Below, in pieces: positions 18,011 to 27,220 of a stretch of DNA of 42,496 bases (the first letter of the stretch is position 1; each line of letters opens with the position of its first letter). Source of the stretch: Porphyromonas sp. (GTDB lineage: Bacteria; Bacteroidota; Bacteroidia; Bacteroidales; Porphyromonadaceae); assembly GCF_030529325.1 (NCBI RefSeq), contig NZ_JAUMXC010000017.1, positions 1 through 42,496 of the forward strand. Reading direction: 5' to 3'. The notes below the pieces were generated by a model. The model was not told the origin of the DNA. It saw only the letters and a list, made by a program, of their open reading frames with translations, and made no database searches. Both the position numbers and the translations under genes were made by a program.

Positions 18011-18045
18011 TAAAACAATAGGGTCCATCTAAAGCCGTGTTGTAT

Positions 18046-18086
18046 CAATACCAAGGAGGGATAAAATATTAGCCTTCTTGGTATTG
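18046..18086 (+). other. Hairpin in the mreB-mreC gap, no poly-T tail
   Basis: CAATACCAAGGAGG (18046-18059) pairs with CCTTCTTGGTATTG (18073-18086), 14 bp with one G-T pair and a 13-nt loop. No T tract follows, so it is not a standard terminator. It may be an RNA-processing or stability element that sets mreB levels above mreCD. Confidence 0.55.
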
Positions 18087-18141
18087 GTGCATAAAATCGA
18101 AAGAGCGCATTCTATTTGTAAAGTATATCTGTTATTGTCGG

Positions 18142-19002
18142 ATGTTTAGACTCTTTGAGTTACTTAAATCCAGAGGTCATCTGGTTCTATTTATCTTGCT
18201 TGAGGTCATTGCTATCATACTATTGTATAGGAATAGCAATTACCACAGTAGCGTCATACTCAGTTCGACAAATATCATCACCGGTAAACTCACAGAAACT
18301 GCAACCATAGCCAACTCTTATATAGGTCTCAAGGATGCCAATATTGAGCTCATGAACCGTAATGCTCAACTCGAACGAGAGGTACGAATGTTGAGAAATA
18401 AGATAGAGCGCATCACAGTAGACTCCCTATCCTATCAGCAAATAATGCAGGATAGTATCAATTATCCATTTCCCTATGAGTATAAAATTGCAAAAGTTGT
18501 TGGAAATGTTTTATATGGGAACAGTAGCTATCTGACTATTGATATGGGAAGTAATGAGGGCATATATCCGGATATGGGAGTCCTTGGCATATCAGGCCTG
18601 GTAGGGGTCGTTAAAACCGTAGGAGGAAGATATGCCCAGGTTTTACCTGTTACAAACAAGGACTTTGCGATGAGTTGCAAAGTAAAGGATGGTGAGTATA
18701 TAGGTATACTTAAATGGGATGGAGAGAATGCGCAAGAGACCTTGTTAACCAACCTACCTAAGCATATTTCGTATGAAGTTGGAGACTCTGTCTACACAAG
18801 TAGTTATTCTGCAATATTTCCCGAAGGTATATTTGTAGGAACTATTGTCGGTGAGGGGAGCTCAATAGATGACAACTTCTGTGCTTTGAAAATCAGACTG
18901 AATATGGGGCTTGAAAACATCAAGTATGTCTATGTCCTCACCAACTATCACAGAAAGGAGCGTGATGATCTTGAGACATCATTGGGAATCAACAAGAAGT
19001 AG
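18142..19002 (+). CDS. mreC: Rod shape-determining protein MreC
   Basis: MreC links cytoplasmic MreB to the periplasmic synthases PBP2/RodA. The 286 residues have a short cytoplasmic N-terminus, one membrane helix (about 14-31, VLFILLEVIAIILLY), a coiled coil (about 65-98, IELMNRNAQLEREVRMLR), and the beta-rich domain with YLTIDMGSNEGIYPDMGV and GISGLVGVV. Five bp separate it from mreD, and mrdA and rodA follow equally closely. Confidence 0.93.
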   Translation: MFRLFELLKSRGHLVLFILLEVIAIILLYRNSNYHSSVILSSTNIITGKLTETATIANSYIGLKDANIELMNRNAQLEREVRMLRNKIERITVDSLSYQQIMQDSINYPFPYEYKIAKVVGNVLYGNSSYLTIDMGSNEGIYPDMGVLGISGLVGVVKTVGGRYAQVLPVTNKDFAMSCKVKDGEYIGILKWDGENAQETLLTNLPKHISYEVGDSVYTSSYSAIFPEGIFVGTIVGEGSSIDDNFCALKIRLNMGLENIKYVYVLTNYHRKERDDLETSLGINKK

Positions 19003-19007
19003 CAATA

Positions 19008-19526
19008 ATGAATAAAAAGTATATATCAACATTGGTACAGTTGGCAATCCTAATATTTGTTCAAGTTGTCTTTTTGAACAATATCAGGGTATTCAGCTAC
19101 TTCATCCCGCTCATCTATCTGTATCCTATATTTAAACTTCCTGTCCGAACACCATCATGGATTACAATTTTGATGGGTGCCTTTACAGGAATTGTATTGG
19201 ATGCATTTATGAACACACCGGGACTAAATATGTCAGTCTCCACCCTAGTAGCCTTTGTGAGGACACCTCTTTTAAAGCTTATATTTGATGATGAAATGGA
19301 AAAAGAAGATGAGAATTTTTCTCCTTCATTTCATTCTGTGAAGGGATATAAATATCTTCTTTATATTTCTATTTTGACGATATTGCACATCTCCGTTTTG
19401 TTACTGACAGAAGCCTTTTCATTGTCATTGTATGCACGTACCATTCCCTATATTCTGTGTTCTACAGTTATTTCAGTGCCTGTAATGATGGTGTTAGATG
19501 CTCTAAGTGAGATAAAAAAGCAATAG
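19008..19526 (+). CDS. mreD: Rod shape-determining protein MreD
   Basis: A small integral membrane protein of 172 residues with about five to six hydrophobic helices (LVQLAILIFVQVVFL; WITILMGAFTGIVLDAF; LLYISILTILHISVLLL). MreD is poorly conserved, so assignment relies on size, topology and position between mreC and mrdA. It belongs to the elongation complex with MreC and RodA. Confidence 0.88.
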   Translation: MNKKYISTLVQLAILIFVQVVFLNNIRVFSYFIPLIYLYPIFKLPVRTPSWITILMGAFTGIVLDAFMNTPGLNMSVSTLVAFVRTPLLKLIFDDEMEKEDENFSPSFHSVKGYKYLLYISILTILHISVLLLTEAFSLSLYARTIPYILCSTVISVPVMMVLDALSEIKKQ

Positions 19527-19531
19527 GCGCT

Positions 19532-21370
19532 ATGCAACGGAAAAATTCAAAATACGCCATTCGGAAGTATTTTATTTCTTCTGTGTTTGTCTTGGTTGTC
19601 TTGATCTATGTTCTCAGACTTTTTTATCTACAAGTATTGAACCCAGACTTCAAGATGCAAGCTAATAGCATCGCATTTTTGCGAAAAGCTATATACCCCT
19701 CAAGAGGAATGATTTATGACAATAATGATAAACTGTTGGTCTATAATAAATCCACAGCCAATGTTATGGTCATTACGAGGGAGATAAAGGACTTCGATAC
19801 ACTTGATCTCTGTAGTATCCTGAAGATAGATAGGGAGTATATCATTGAGAAAATGAAGAGCATCAAGGACAAGAGAACAAATAAAGGTTACTCTCCCTAT
19901 CTGCCTCAATTGTTTATGTCTCAGATAACCTCTGAAGAAGCCGGTCTACTGCAGGAAAAACTCTATAAGTTTCCAGGGTTTTATATAGAGCATCGTACGA
20001 CAAGGGACTATAACTATCCGTCGGCCGCTCTTGTCTTGGGTACAACAGGCGAAGTAAACCAAAAAGATATAGAAGATGATCAATACTATACTCCAGGGGA
20101 TTATTCCGGTCGTACAGGTATAGAGCGTAGTTATGAAAAAATCTTGAGGGGGGAGAAAGGTGTGTCAGTCCTTCTTCGTGATGCACACGGTCGCATACAA
20201 GGGAGTTATGAAGATGGGAAATATGATAAGGAGGTAGTCTCCGGTCATGACTTGAAATTGGGCTTAGATATCGAGCTGCAAACTTACGGAGAAAAGCTCA
20301 TGCAGGGGAAACGCGGAGCAATAGTGATGATCGAACCCCAAACGGGCGAGATTCGTTGCATGGTTTCGGCTCCAAGTTTTTCGCCTACACTACTGATAGG
20401 TAGAGAGAGAGGAGCAAATCATAAGCTACTTGAACAAGACCCACAAAAACCCCTGTATAATCGTGCCATAATGGGGACTTATCCTCCCGGATCGACGTTT
20501 AAACTTGCTCAAGGTGCAATTTTTCTGAAAGAAAAGGTAATTACTCCTCAGACATTATACTCTTGTCATCATGGCTATCCGCTATTGGGTAATCGTCCCG
20601 CATGTCACCCACATGGGGCACCTCTCAGTCTTGTACCGGCCATTGCAACATCTTGTAATGCTTATTTTTGCTGGGGGCTCAGGGCACTTTTGGAGGACAA
20701 CAAGAGATTTCACACCATACAAGATGCTTTTGAGAATTGGAAAAACAACATGGTGAACCTTGGCTTTGGCTACAAGTTAAATGTAGACTTACCGGGGGAA
20801 CGTCGCGGTTACATACCTAATGCTAAAGTGTATGATAAAGTTCATGCAGGGAAATGGAACTCCAGCAGCATTATCTCAATAGCCATTGGACAGGGGGAGA
20901 TACTAACGACGCCTCTACAAATAGCAAATTTAGGTGCTATTATTGCCAATAAGGGATATTATTATACCCCTCACATGGTCAAAGAAATAACGGCTTATCC
21001 AAAGGACTCGCTGAAGATTAAAAGAATGGACACTCATATCCCTCCGGAAGTCTTTGAAGTTATTGAGGATGGTATGGCTGCAGCTGTTTTTGGGGGAACT
21101 TGTCGTGGGGCAGCAATTCCCAATATAGCAGTCTGTGGTAAGACCGGAACAATAGAAAATGCTCATGGTAAAGACCACTCCGCATTTGTCGGTTATGCCC
21201 CTCGCGAAAATCCTCGGATTGCCATCTGTGTCTATGTCGAAAATGCAGGTTTTGGAGCAACCTTTGCTGTGCCTATCGCAAGGTTGATGATGGAATATTA
21301 TCTTAAGGGGAGTTTATCTGAGGGGAGTTTAGAAGTAGAAAGAAGAATGATTAACGCCCAAGTGCTATAA
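19532..21370 (+). CDS. mrdA: Penicillin-binding protein 2 (elongasome transpeptidase)
   Basis: PBP2 cross-links new peptidoglycan during side-wall growth. The 612 residues have an N-terminal membrane anchor (about 12-32), a dimerisation/pedestal domain (RGMIYDNN, RDYNYPSAAL, YSGRTGIERSYE), and a transpeptidase domain with nucleophile Ser321 in STFK (321-324), SCN (374-376) and KTGT (537-540). All three penicillin-binding motifs are intact. It lies 5 bp after mreD and 9 bp before rodA. Confidence 0.96.
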   Translation: MQRKNSKYAIRKYFISSVFVLVVLIYVLRLFYLQVLNPDFKMQANSIAFLRKAIYPSRGMIYDNNDKLLVYNKSTANVMVITREIKDFDTLDLCSILKIDREYIIEKMKSIKDKRTNKGYSPYLPQLFMSQITSEEAGLLQEKLYKFPGFYIEHRTTRDYNYPSAALVLGTTGEVNQKDIEDDQYYTPGDYSGRTGIERSYEKILRGEKGVSVLLRDAHGRIQGSYEDGKYDKEVVSGHDLKLGLDIELQTYGEKLMQGKRGAIVMIEPQTGEIRCMVSAPSFSPTLLIGRERGANHKLLEQDPQKPLYNRAIMGTYPPGSTFKLAQGAIFLKEKVITPQTLYSCHHGYPLLGNRPACHPHGAPLSLVPAIATSCNAYFCWGLRALLEDNKRFHTIQDAFENWKNNMVNLGFGYKLNVDLPGERRGYIPNAKVYDKVHAGKWNSSSIISIAIGQGEILTTPLQIANLGAIIANKGYYYTPHMVKEITAYPKDSLKIKRMDTHIPPEVFEVIEDGMAAAVFGGTCRGAAIPNIAVCGKTGTIENAHGKDHSAFVGYAPRENPRIAICVYVENAGFGATFAVPIARLMMEYYLKGSLSEGSLEVERRMINAQVL

Positions 21371-21379
21371 TTTAAGACG

Positions 21380-22831
21380 ATGAACAAGGTAGAGTCAACA
21401 TCATTCTTTAGAAACATAGACTATATCACTGTCGGTTTGTACCTATTGATTGTTCTTCTTGGGTGGATTACCATCTATGCTGCCGGCTATGATATACAAA
21501 ATACCGGGGTCTTTGATTTACACGGACGTACAGGGTCTCAACTCATGTGGTTAGGTGTATCCTTTGTATTCATTGTCTTGATACTTGTGTCTGAAAGCAT
21601 CTTCATCAAGGCTATTACTCCTTGGGTATATGTAGGGATGCTGCTGCTTCTGATTGTGACGATCTTTATTGCCCCGGATATCAAAGGATCCCACTCCTGG
21701 CTCGTCATTACGGATACTATGAGACTACAACCTGCTGAGTTTGCTAAAGTTTCGACCGCTCTAATGTTGGCCCAATGGTGCTCCAGGTATGAATTCAGCA
21801 TTGCTAATAGACAAGATCTGTTGATATCTCTACTGATCTTTTTGTTACCGATGTTGATAATCATTCTGCAAAATGAGACGGGATCAGCAGTGGTATTTGC
21901 AACATTCTTTATCGTGATGTATAGAGAAGGACTCACGGGGAGCGTCATTGCCTATGGTGTGTTCATAGCATTACTTTTTATCCTCTCATTGAAGTTTGCC
22001 GGAGTAATGTGGCAAGATACTGCAGCTGATACTTTGGTCGTCATTTCCTTGATTTATACAGCCTCCTACTTAGCTGTTGAGATGTATGGCCGACTTCCAT
22101 TACTCCGTCCGATTTCTATAGGCATTCCACTGACTGTATTCTCTACGAGCTTTATCTTATCATTTTTTACTCCCATAAACTACGGCTATGCTGCTATCAT
22201 ATCCCTATGCATATATACATCCTATATGTTGCTATGCCTGTTTCTTAATCGAGGAAAGAGGCTGGGTATAATTGTCGCGTTTGCAGTAAGCTCTGTAGCT
22301 GTTTTTACAGGGATAGAATATTTTTTCAGCAATGTCCTCCAGGATCATCAACAGAATCGTATCCTTGTATCCCTTGGGATCAAAGATGATCCTTCCGGAG
22401 CCGGATACAATGTCAATCAAAGTATGATTGCCATAGGTTCCGGTGGTATTACCGGCAAAGGATTTTTAAATGGCACACAAACTAAATTGAAATACGTTCC
22501 GGAGCAAGATACTGACTTTATATTCTGTACTGTAGGAGAAGAGAGTGGATTTATAGGTAGTACTTTTGTACTTGGGCTTTATCTGATCTTGTTACTTAGA
22601 CTTGTCTACCTCGCCGAACGCCAAAGCGATCCTTTCGCTCGCATTTATGGTTATTCGGTCGCATGCATCCTATTCTTCCATTTGGTAATCAATATAGGAA
22701 TGGTCATAGGGCTTGTACCTGTTATCGGGATTCCATTACCCTACTTCAGTTATGGAGGCTCCTCCCTACTAAGTTTTAGCATTTTGCTGTTTATCTTCTT
22801 GCGCCTGGATACATGTCGCAAAGAAAAGTAG
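21380..22831 (+). CDS. rodA: Peptidoglycan glycosyltransferase RodA
   Basis: RodA, a SEDS-family protein, polymerises lipid II into glycan strands with its partner PBP2 encoded just upstream. The 483 residues are longer than in E. coli (370) because of extra membrane segments in the middle (about 200-300), a form seen in other Bacteroidota. SEDS landmarks present are LQPAEFAK, QNETGSAVVF, GSGGITGKG, EQDTDFIFCTVGEESG and IGIPLPYFSYGGSS. It ends the rod-shape cluster and is followed by a strong hairpin. Confidence 0.95.
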   Translation: MNKVESTSFFRNIDYITVGLYLLIVLLGWITIYAAGYDIQNTGVFDLHGRTGSQLMWLGVSFVFIVLILVSESIFIKAITPWVYVGMLLLLIVTIFIAPDIKGSHSWLVITDTMRLQPAEFAKVSTALMLAQWCSRYEFSIANRQDLLISLLIFLLPMLIIILQNETGSAVVFATFFIVMYREGLTGSVIAYGVFIALLFILSLKFAGVMWQDTAADTLVVISLIYTASYLAVEMYGRLPLLRPISIGIPLTVFSTSFILSFFTPINYGYAAIISLCIYTSYMLLCLFLNRGKRLGIIVAFAVSSVAVFTGIEYFFSNVLQDHQQNRILVSLGIKDDPSGAGYNVNQSMIAIGSGGITGKGFLNGTQTKLKYVPEQDTDFIFCTVGEESGFIGSTFVLGLYLILLLRLVYLAERQSDPFARIYGYSVACILFFHLVINIGMVIGLVPVIGIPLPYFSYGGSSLLSFSILLFIFLRLDTCRKEK

Positions 22832-22854
22832 TCGGTGAAAGTCTCATAAAAATT

Positions 22855-22897
22855 AAGAGCAATAAACCCATTATAGGTTTATTGCTCTTAGTTTTTC
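22855..22897. terminator. Bidirectional terminator between rodA and ispH
   Basis: AAGAGCAATAAACC (22855-22868) pairs perfectly with GGTTTATTGCTCTT (22876-22889), 14 bp with a 7-nt loop, with AGTTTTTC after it on the plus strand and AATTTTTATG after it on the minus strand. The right arm is inside the last codons of ispH. Confidence 0.85.
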
Positions 22898-23737
22898 AGC
22901 CACCTCCTCCATAAGCCATTTAGGAGTAGATGTGGCACCACATATACCGACCTTCCGGACCCATTCGGGCAACTGTTCTGTTATCTCTTCCGGTGTTGAA
23001 ATAAATACAGTATTTGGGTTGGCATCTTTACAGATCTGATATAAGACTTTACCATTCGAACTATTTTTCCCGGCTATAAAATAGATCCAATCTTTTTGCT
23101 TGGCAAATACAGATAGATCCGGGATACGGTTTGACACTTGTGTACAAATAGTGTCATAATGCTCAAAGTAAACTCCACTCTGTAAGTTTGTCTGAATACT
23201 CTCGATGAGTTCAGAGAAACCTTCTTTAGACATTGTTGTTTGAGAAAATAGAATAACCGGTCGGGAGTAATCGATCTTGGAAATTTCATCCATCTTTTGA
23301 ACTACTATGGCTTCACCCCCCGTTTGTCCTACAAGTCCATTGACTTCAGCATGTCCGATTTTACCATATATGATAATCTGAGCATTGTCTTTACGAGTAT
23401 CTTCATATCTACTTCGGATGCGTTTTTGTAGTCGGAGTACCACAGGGCACGTAGCATCAACAATCTGAATATTGTTGGCACGAGCGAAAGCATAAATCTC
23501 AGGGGGTTCACCATGAGCTCGAAAGAGGACCTTGGTATCCTTTAGATTTTTGAGATCATCATAACTGATAGTTTTGAGCCCCTTATTACTCAATCGCTCG
23601 ACCTCTTGGCTGTTGTGGACTATCTCACCAAGGCAATTAAGGCGATCATTCTGATGCAATTCCTCTTCAGCATGCTTTATGGCATTGATGACCCCAAAGC
23701 AAAATCCCGAAGACTTATTGATTTCTATATCTATCAT
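22871..23737 (-). CDS. ispH: 4-hydroxy-3-methylbut-2-enyl diphosphate reductase
   Basis: IspH makes IPP and DMAPP in the last step of the MEP isoprenoid pathway. The 288 residues carry the three [4Fe-4S] cysteines: Cys13 (GFCFGV), Cys97 (DATCPVV) and Cys266 (GICGATSTPKWL), with substrate His41 and His75 (IVHNSQEV, RAHGEPPE). The start codon abuts the cmk stop (TAA-ATG), so translation is coupled. Its 3' end forms one arm of the shared terminator. Confidence 0.97.
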   Translation of the reverse strand: MIDIEINKSSGFCFGVINAIKHAEEELHQNDRLNCLGEIVHNSQEVERLSNKGLKTISYDDLKNLKDTKVLFRAHGEPPEIYAFARANNIQIVDATCPVVLRLQKRIRSRYEDTRKDNAQIIIYGKIGHAEVNGLVGQTGGEAIVVQKMDEISKIDYSRPVILFSQTTMSKEGFSELIESIQTNLQSGVYFEHYDTICTQVSNRIPDLSVFAKQKDWIYFIAGKNSSNGKVLYQICKDANPNTVFISTPEEITEQLPEWVRKVGICGATSTPKWLMEEVAEKLRAINL

Positions 23738-24424
23738 TTAAGAGGTCGCCATTTTTTCAGTGTACATTCTGTATAAGATCTCATTCTGTTCCTCTCTTGT
23801 AAGGTTGGAGTTATCCAACGACACAGCATCTTCTGCCTGTCTCAAGGGACTTGCTTCACGAGTGCTATCGATATGATCCCTTGTCACGACATTCTGAAAC
23901 ACCTCGTCATATGTGACAGCTTTTCCCTGTCCTATGAGCTCATCATATCTGCGTTGGGCTCTCACTTCGGGGCTTGCAGTCACAAAGACTTTCAACTCTG
24001 CATCAGGGAGTACGACTGTACCAATATCACGACCATCCATGACAACTCCCTTTTCAGCAGCCATTTCTTGTTGTTGTTTTACCAAAAATGCCCTTACTTC
24101 GGGAATAGTACTTATGGGACTCACTTTATTGGAGACCTCCATTCCCCTTATTTGGTCCTCTACGTCCACACCATTGAGGAGTAAGTGATTTATGCCACCT
24201 TCCGTCTTAAATCTAAGAGTAATATCACCTAATCGAGAGATGATAGTTTCGACCAAGGGGGTATCTGCATCCCATAACCCCTCTTTGATCGTGTACAAAG
24301 TCACGCCACGATACATGGCACCTGTATCAATGTACGTATACCCTATCCTCTTAGCCAATACTTTGGCCATGGTACTCTTACCACAGGACGAATGTCCATC
24401 CAGTGCTATATTTATTTTTTTCAT
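23738..24424 (-). CDS. cmk: Cytidylate kinase
   Basis: Cmk phosphorylates CMP and dCMP to the diphosphates. The 228 residues have the P-loop GHSSCGKST (10-18), the DTGAMYRG substrate block, MDGRDIGTVVLP and a DHIDSTREASPL lid region. It is the first gene of the cmk-ispH pair. Its -7 box lies at 24453-24460, just below the htpG terminator. Confidence 0.95.
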   Translation of the reverse strand: MKKINIALDGHSSCGKSTMAKVLAKRIGYTYIDTGAMYRGVTLYTIKEGLWDADTPLVETIISRLGDITLRFKTEGGINHLLLNGVDVEDQIRGMEVSNKVSPISTIPEVRAFLVKQQQEMAAEKGVVMDGRDIGTVVLPDAELKVFVTASPEVRAQRRYDELIGQGKAVTYDEVFQNVVTRDHIDSTREASPLRQAEDAVSLDNSNLTREEQNEILYRMYTEKMATS

Positions 24425-24452
24425 TTACTTATCATGTGTTGAGTTGCAGTAT

Positions 24453-24460
24453 CAAAGATA
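24453..24460 (-). promoter_or_regulatory. -7 element of cmk-ispH (TATCTTTG)
   Basis: A minus-strand consensus match 28 bp upstream of the cmk ATG, downstream of the htpG terminator, so cmk-ispH has its own promoter. Confidence 0.6.
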
Positions 24461-24491
24461 ATTAGAAAATATGACAAGACCCGCTACAGAG

Positions 24492-24527
24492 ATAAAAAAC
24501 GTCCTGCACATGATAGTGCAGGACGTT
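24492..24527 (-). terminator. Intrinsic terminator of htpG
   Basis: AACGTCCTGCAC (24498-24509) and GTGCAGGACGTT (24516-24527) form a perfect 12-bp stem with a 6-nt loop, followed on the minus strand by a T-rich tract (24492-24499). Confidence 0.9.
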
Positions 24528-24560
24528 ATATGATCAGAGACGCTGCTATATATTAGGGAA

Positions 24561-26639
24561 TCACTTTCTTTCTGAGATAATCTCTAAAGAACGACCGATG
24601 AAGTCATCGAGAGAAGCTCCACTTAGCATTCCTTTGGAGAGGAGAGCCAAGTCAATGAGTTGAGATATCACCTTGTTGTTATCCCCAAAGTCTTTATAAA
24701 CTTTATTGAGCTTGTTTCTGATTTCGGATATTTGATTGGAAGTCTCTTCTATATCCTTTTTGTTTGTTTCTTTTGCAGCATCGTCGAGATCTGAGTTATT
24801 AGACTGACTGTATAGTACATCGAGGCGAGCATCATATCCCTTTTTATCAGCGATGAGCAATTTGTAGTCTTGATTGTCAGTATTTGTAAATACTTCTATT
24901 ATGCCTCGAATGAGTGAGTTGTCCAAGTTAAGGTTTAGTTCATAAGAATCTGGGAGTTCGCCATAGAGTCCCATTCCTTGCTGAAATCCGGCCATGTCTT
25001 TCATACGACGCATGAACTCATTCTGGACAATGACGACAGGTTTTTGGTCAAGACCCTGATGAGAAGCCGAAACATGTAAGTTTGCCTTTGATAGAGCAGG
25101 CAACTGTTGTTCAAACAGGGCACATATGATGTCTCTTTCCTCTTCAGAGACATTAGCCTTTTCCCTATTTTCATCCTTCTTTGGGATGAGATTTTCGAGA
25201 GTGTCGCTATCCACTCTGACATATCGGGTGTCCTGTTGCTTTTGTTCCAACGTGCTGATAAATGGCATATCGAGTTGTCCGTTCGTCAAAAGGACATCAT
25301 ATCCCTTATCGGTAGCTCCCTTGATGTAACTATATTGCGTCTCCTTGTCCACGGCATAGAGACAGACTACTTTTCCCTCCTTGTCTGTTTGCGTTGCAGA
25401 CACAAGATTTCGGTACTCTTCAAGGGTGTAGAGCTTATCCTCTGTATTTTTCAGAAGAGCAAATTTCTCAGCCTTTTCATAGAATTTCTCATCAGTGAGC
25501 ATTCCATACTTGACAAATAGCTCAAGGGCACTCCATTTCTCCTCATAGACTGTACGATCATCCTTAAAGAGGTCGTTGAGTTTATCTGCAACCTTTCGGG
25601 TGATATACGAAGATATTTTCTTCACATTTGCATCACTTTGGAGGTATGAGCGAGACACATTGAGAGGAATATCCGGAGAGTCAAGGACTCCATGTAGGAT
25701 AGATAGGAAGTCCGGTAATATGCCTTCGACAGAGTCTGTCACAAAGACTTGATTGCAGTACAACTGGACTTTGTGACGGGAAATGTCCATATTATTTTTT
25801 ATACGTGGGAAATAAAGTATCCCTGTCAAGTTGAATGGATAGTCGATATTCAGGTGTATCCAAAAGAGAGGCTCCTCACTCATCGGATAAAGCTCTCGAT
25901 AAAATGCCAAATAATCCTCATCTTTCAGATCATTGGGCTTTTTGGTCCATGCCGGAGCAATATTATTGATGATGAGGTCTTCATCTGTGTCTACCATCTT
26001 TCCATCCTTCCATTCTTGTTTTTTGCCAAAGATGATAGGCACGGGCAAGAAGTGACAGTATTTCCGGAGTAGAGACTGAATCTTGGTCGGCTCTAAGAAC
26101 TCCTTATTGTCTTCGTCGATATGCAGAATAATATCTGTGCCCCTTTCGCGCTTCTCCGCCTCTTCCATACTGTATTCAGGGCTACCATCACAGCTCCAAC
26201 GTATAGAAGGCTCTTCATTTTTATAGCTCTGAGTGTATATCTCCACACGCTTAGCAACCATGAAGGCGGAATAAAAACCAAGTCCGAAGTGTCCGATGAT
26301 GGATGCGGCATCATCTTTGTACTTGTCAAGAAACTCTTCTGCTCCGGAGATTGCGATCTGATTGATGTATTTTTCAATCTCTTCGGCAGACATCCCTATT
26401 CCATTGTCTGAAATGATCAATTTGTCTCCATCTATCCTTACATTTATTGAGAGATTATCTGTATCAGCATTACTTTCACCCTTGGACACAAGGGTTTTAA
26501 GCTTTTGAGTAGCATCCACCGCATTGGACACCAATTCTCTCAAAAATATGTCATGATCACTGTATAGAAACTTCTTGATGATGGGGAATATATTTTCACT
26601 ATGTACCCCTATCGAACCTTTTTTATTCTGATTACTCAT
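24561..26639 (-). CDS. htpG: Molecular chaperone HtpG (Hsp90)
   Basis: HtpG is the bacterial Hsp90, an ATP-driven cytosolic chaperone for late folding. The 692 residues are slightly longer than E. coli HtpG (624). GHKL ATPase motifs are all present: LRELVSNAVDA with catalytic Glu35 and Asn39, SDNGIGM (77-83) and GHFGLGFYSAF. The middle domain has Arg in LNVSRSYLQ, and the C-terminal domain has a charged EETSNQ-type stretch. It is a single gene with its own terminator. No CIRCE or other heat-shock operator was recognised upstream; repeat copy C points at its start from 200 bp away. Confidence 0.97.
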   Translation of the reverse strand: MSNQNKKGSIGVHSENIFPIIKKFLYSDHDIFLRELVSNAVDATQKLKTLVSKGESNADTDNLSINVRIDGDKLIISDNGIGMSAEEIEKYINQIAISGAEEFLDKYKDDAASIIGHFGLGFYSAFMVAKRVEIYTQSYKNEEPSIRWSCDGSPEYSMEEAEKRERGTDIILHIDEDNKEFLEPTKIQSLLRKYCHFLPVPIIFGKKQEWKDGKMVDTDEDLIINNIAPAWTKKPNDLKDEDYLAFYRELYPMSEEPLFWIHLNIDYPFNLTGILYFPRIKNNMDISRHKVQLYCNQVFVTDSVEGILPDFLSILHGVLDSPDIPLNVSRSYLQSDANVKKISSYITRKVADKLNDLFKDDRTVYEEKWSALELFVKYGMLTDEKFYEKAEKFALLKNTEDKLYTLEEYRNLVSATQTDKEGKVVCLYAVDKETQYSYIKGATDKGYDVLLTNGQLDMPFISTLEQKQQDTRYVRVDSDTLENLIPKKDENREKANVSEEERDIICALFEQQLPALSKANLHVSASHQGLDQKPVVIVQNEFMRRMKDMAGFQQGMGLYGELPDSYELNLNLDNSLIRGIIEVFTNTDNQDYKLLIADKKGYDARLDVLYSQSNNSDLDDAAKETNKKDIEETSNQISEIRNKLNKVYKDFGDNNKVISQLIDLALLSKGMLSGASLDDFIGRSLEIISERK

Positions 26640-26839
26640 AGAAATTAAATATGTATGGTTTATGATTTATCTCTGTATTTATCGATACAACTTTGACTAT
26701 ACAAGTTCAATGCCAAAGAGGATTGTCAGTAGACAGGCCTGAAGTTCTGTCAGAAGGACTGACAAAATGCCTGCTATTTATCTACCCGGTAATGCCGCAA
26801 TACTTGGTACAGTATCTTCCTCAGATAAAGAGGATAGAA

Positions 26840-26930
26840 CAAAGGTATACATCCCTCAAAATCGATGTGTCTAACTTGATGAAAAAGGTTGTCTAACTTG
26901 ACGCATCAAGTTAGACAACCTTTTTCAGCA
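26840..26930 (-). repeat. Dispersed intergenic repeat, copy C (upstream of htpG), with a perfect 20-bp hairpin
   Basis: Arms at 26882-26901 and 26906-26925 are perfectly complementary over 20 bp around CGCA. Within each arm is the repeat word GTCTAACTTGA/TCAAGTTAGAC. A third arm (26870-26880), ATCGATTTTGAGG and a terminal TACCTTTG (minus strand, 26840-26847) follow. The remaining intergenic sequence (26640-26839 and 26931-27106) shows no gene. Confidence 0.85.
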
Positions 26931-27106
26931 CCTTCATGGAGGGGGAAAAGATTAATACTATTATTCAAGCATGAAGGTGCATTTATACAATAATTTCAGC
27001 ATCATTAACATAAGACAATACAACTTTGTAGGACAACCCGTAAATTCTTTTACTTTACACGCGTATCTATTGAATGTATGATTACTCTCTTAATCACAAA
27101 ATTCGC

Positions 27107-27114
27107 TATCTTTG
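27107..27114 (+). promoter_or_regulatory. -7 element of the rluB-asnS unit (TATCTTTG)
   Basis: A consensus -7 box 107 bp upstream of the ATG. Little TTG-like sequence lies at the usual upstream distance. The roughly 100-nt leader has no obvious fold. Confidence 0.55.
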
Positions 27115-27220
27115 TGCGTGAATAAAATCAATTACATTCAATTAGAACAAAAGCAGTAAGTAACAACTAACTCAGAATGCAACCGCGAGGCTGTAAGTCT
27201 CTATTTAATTTATCAATGAA

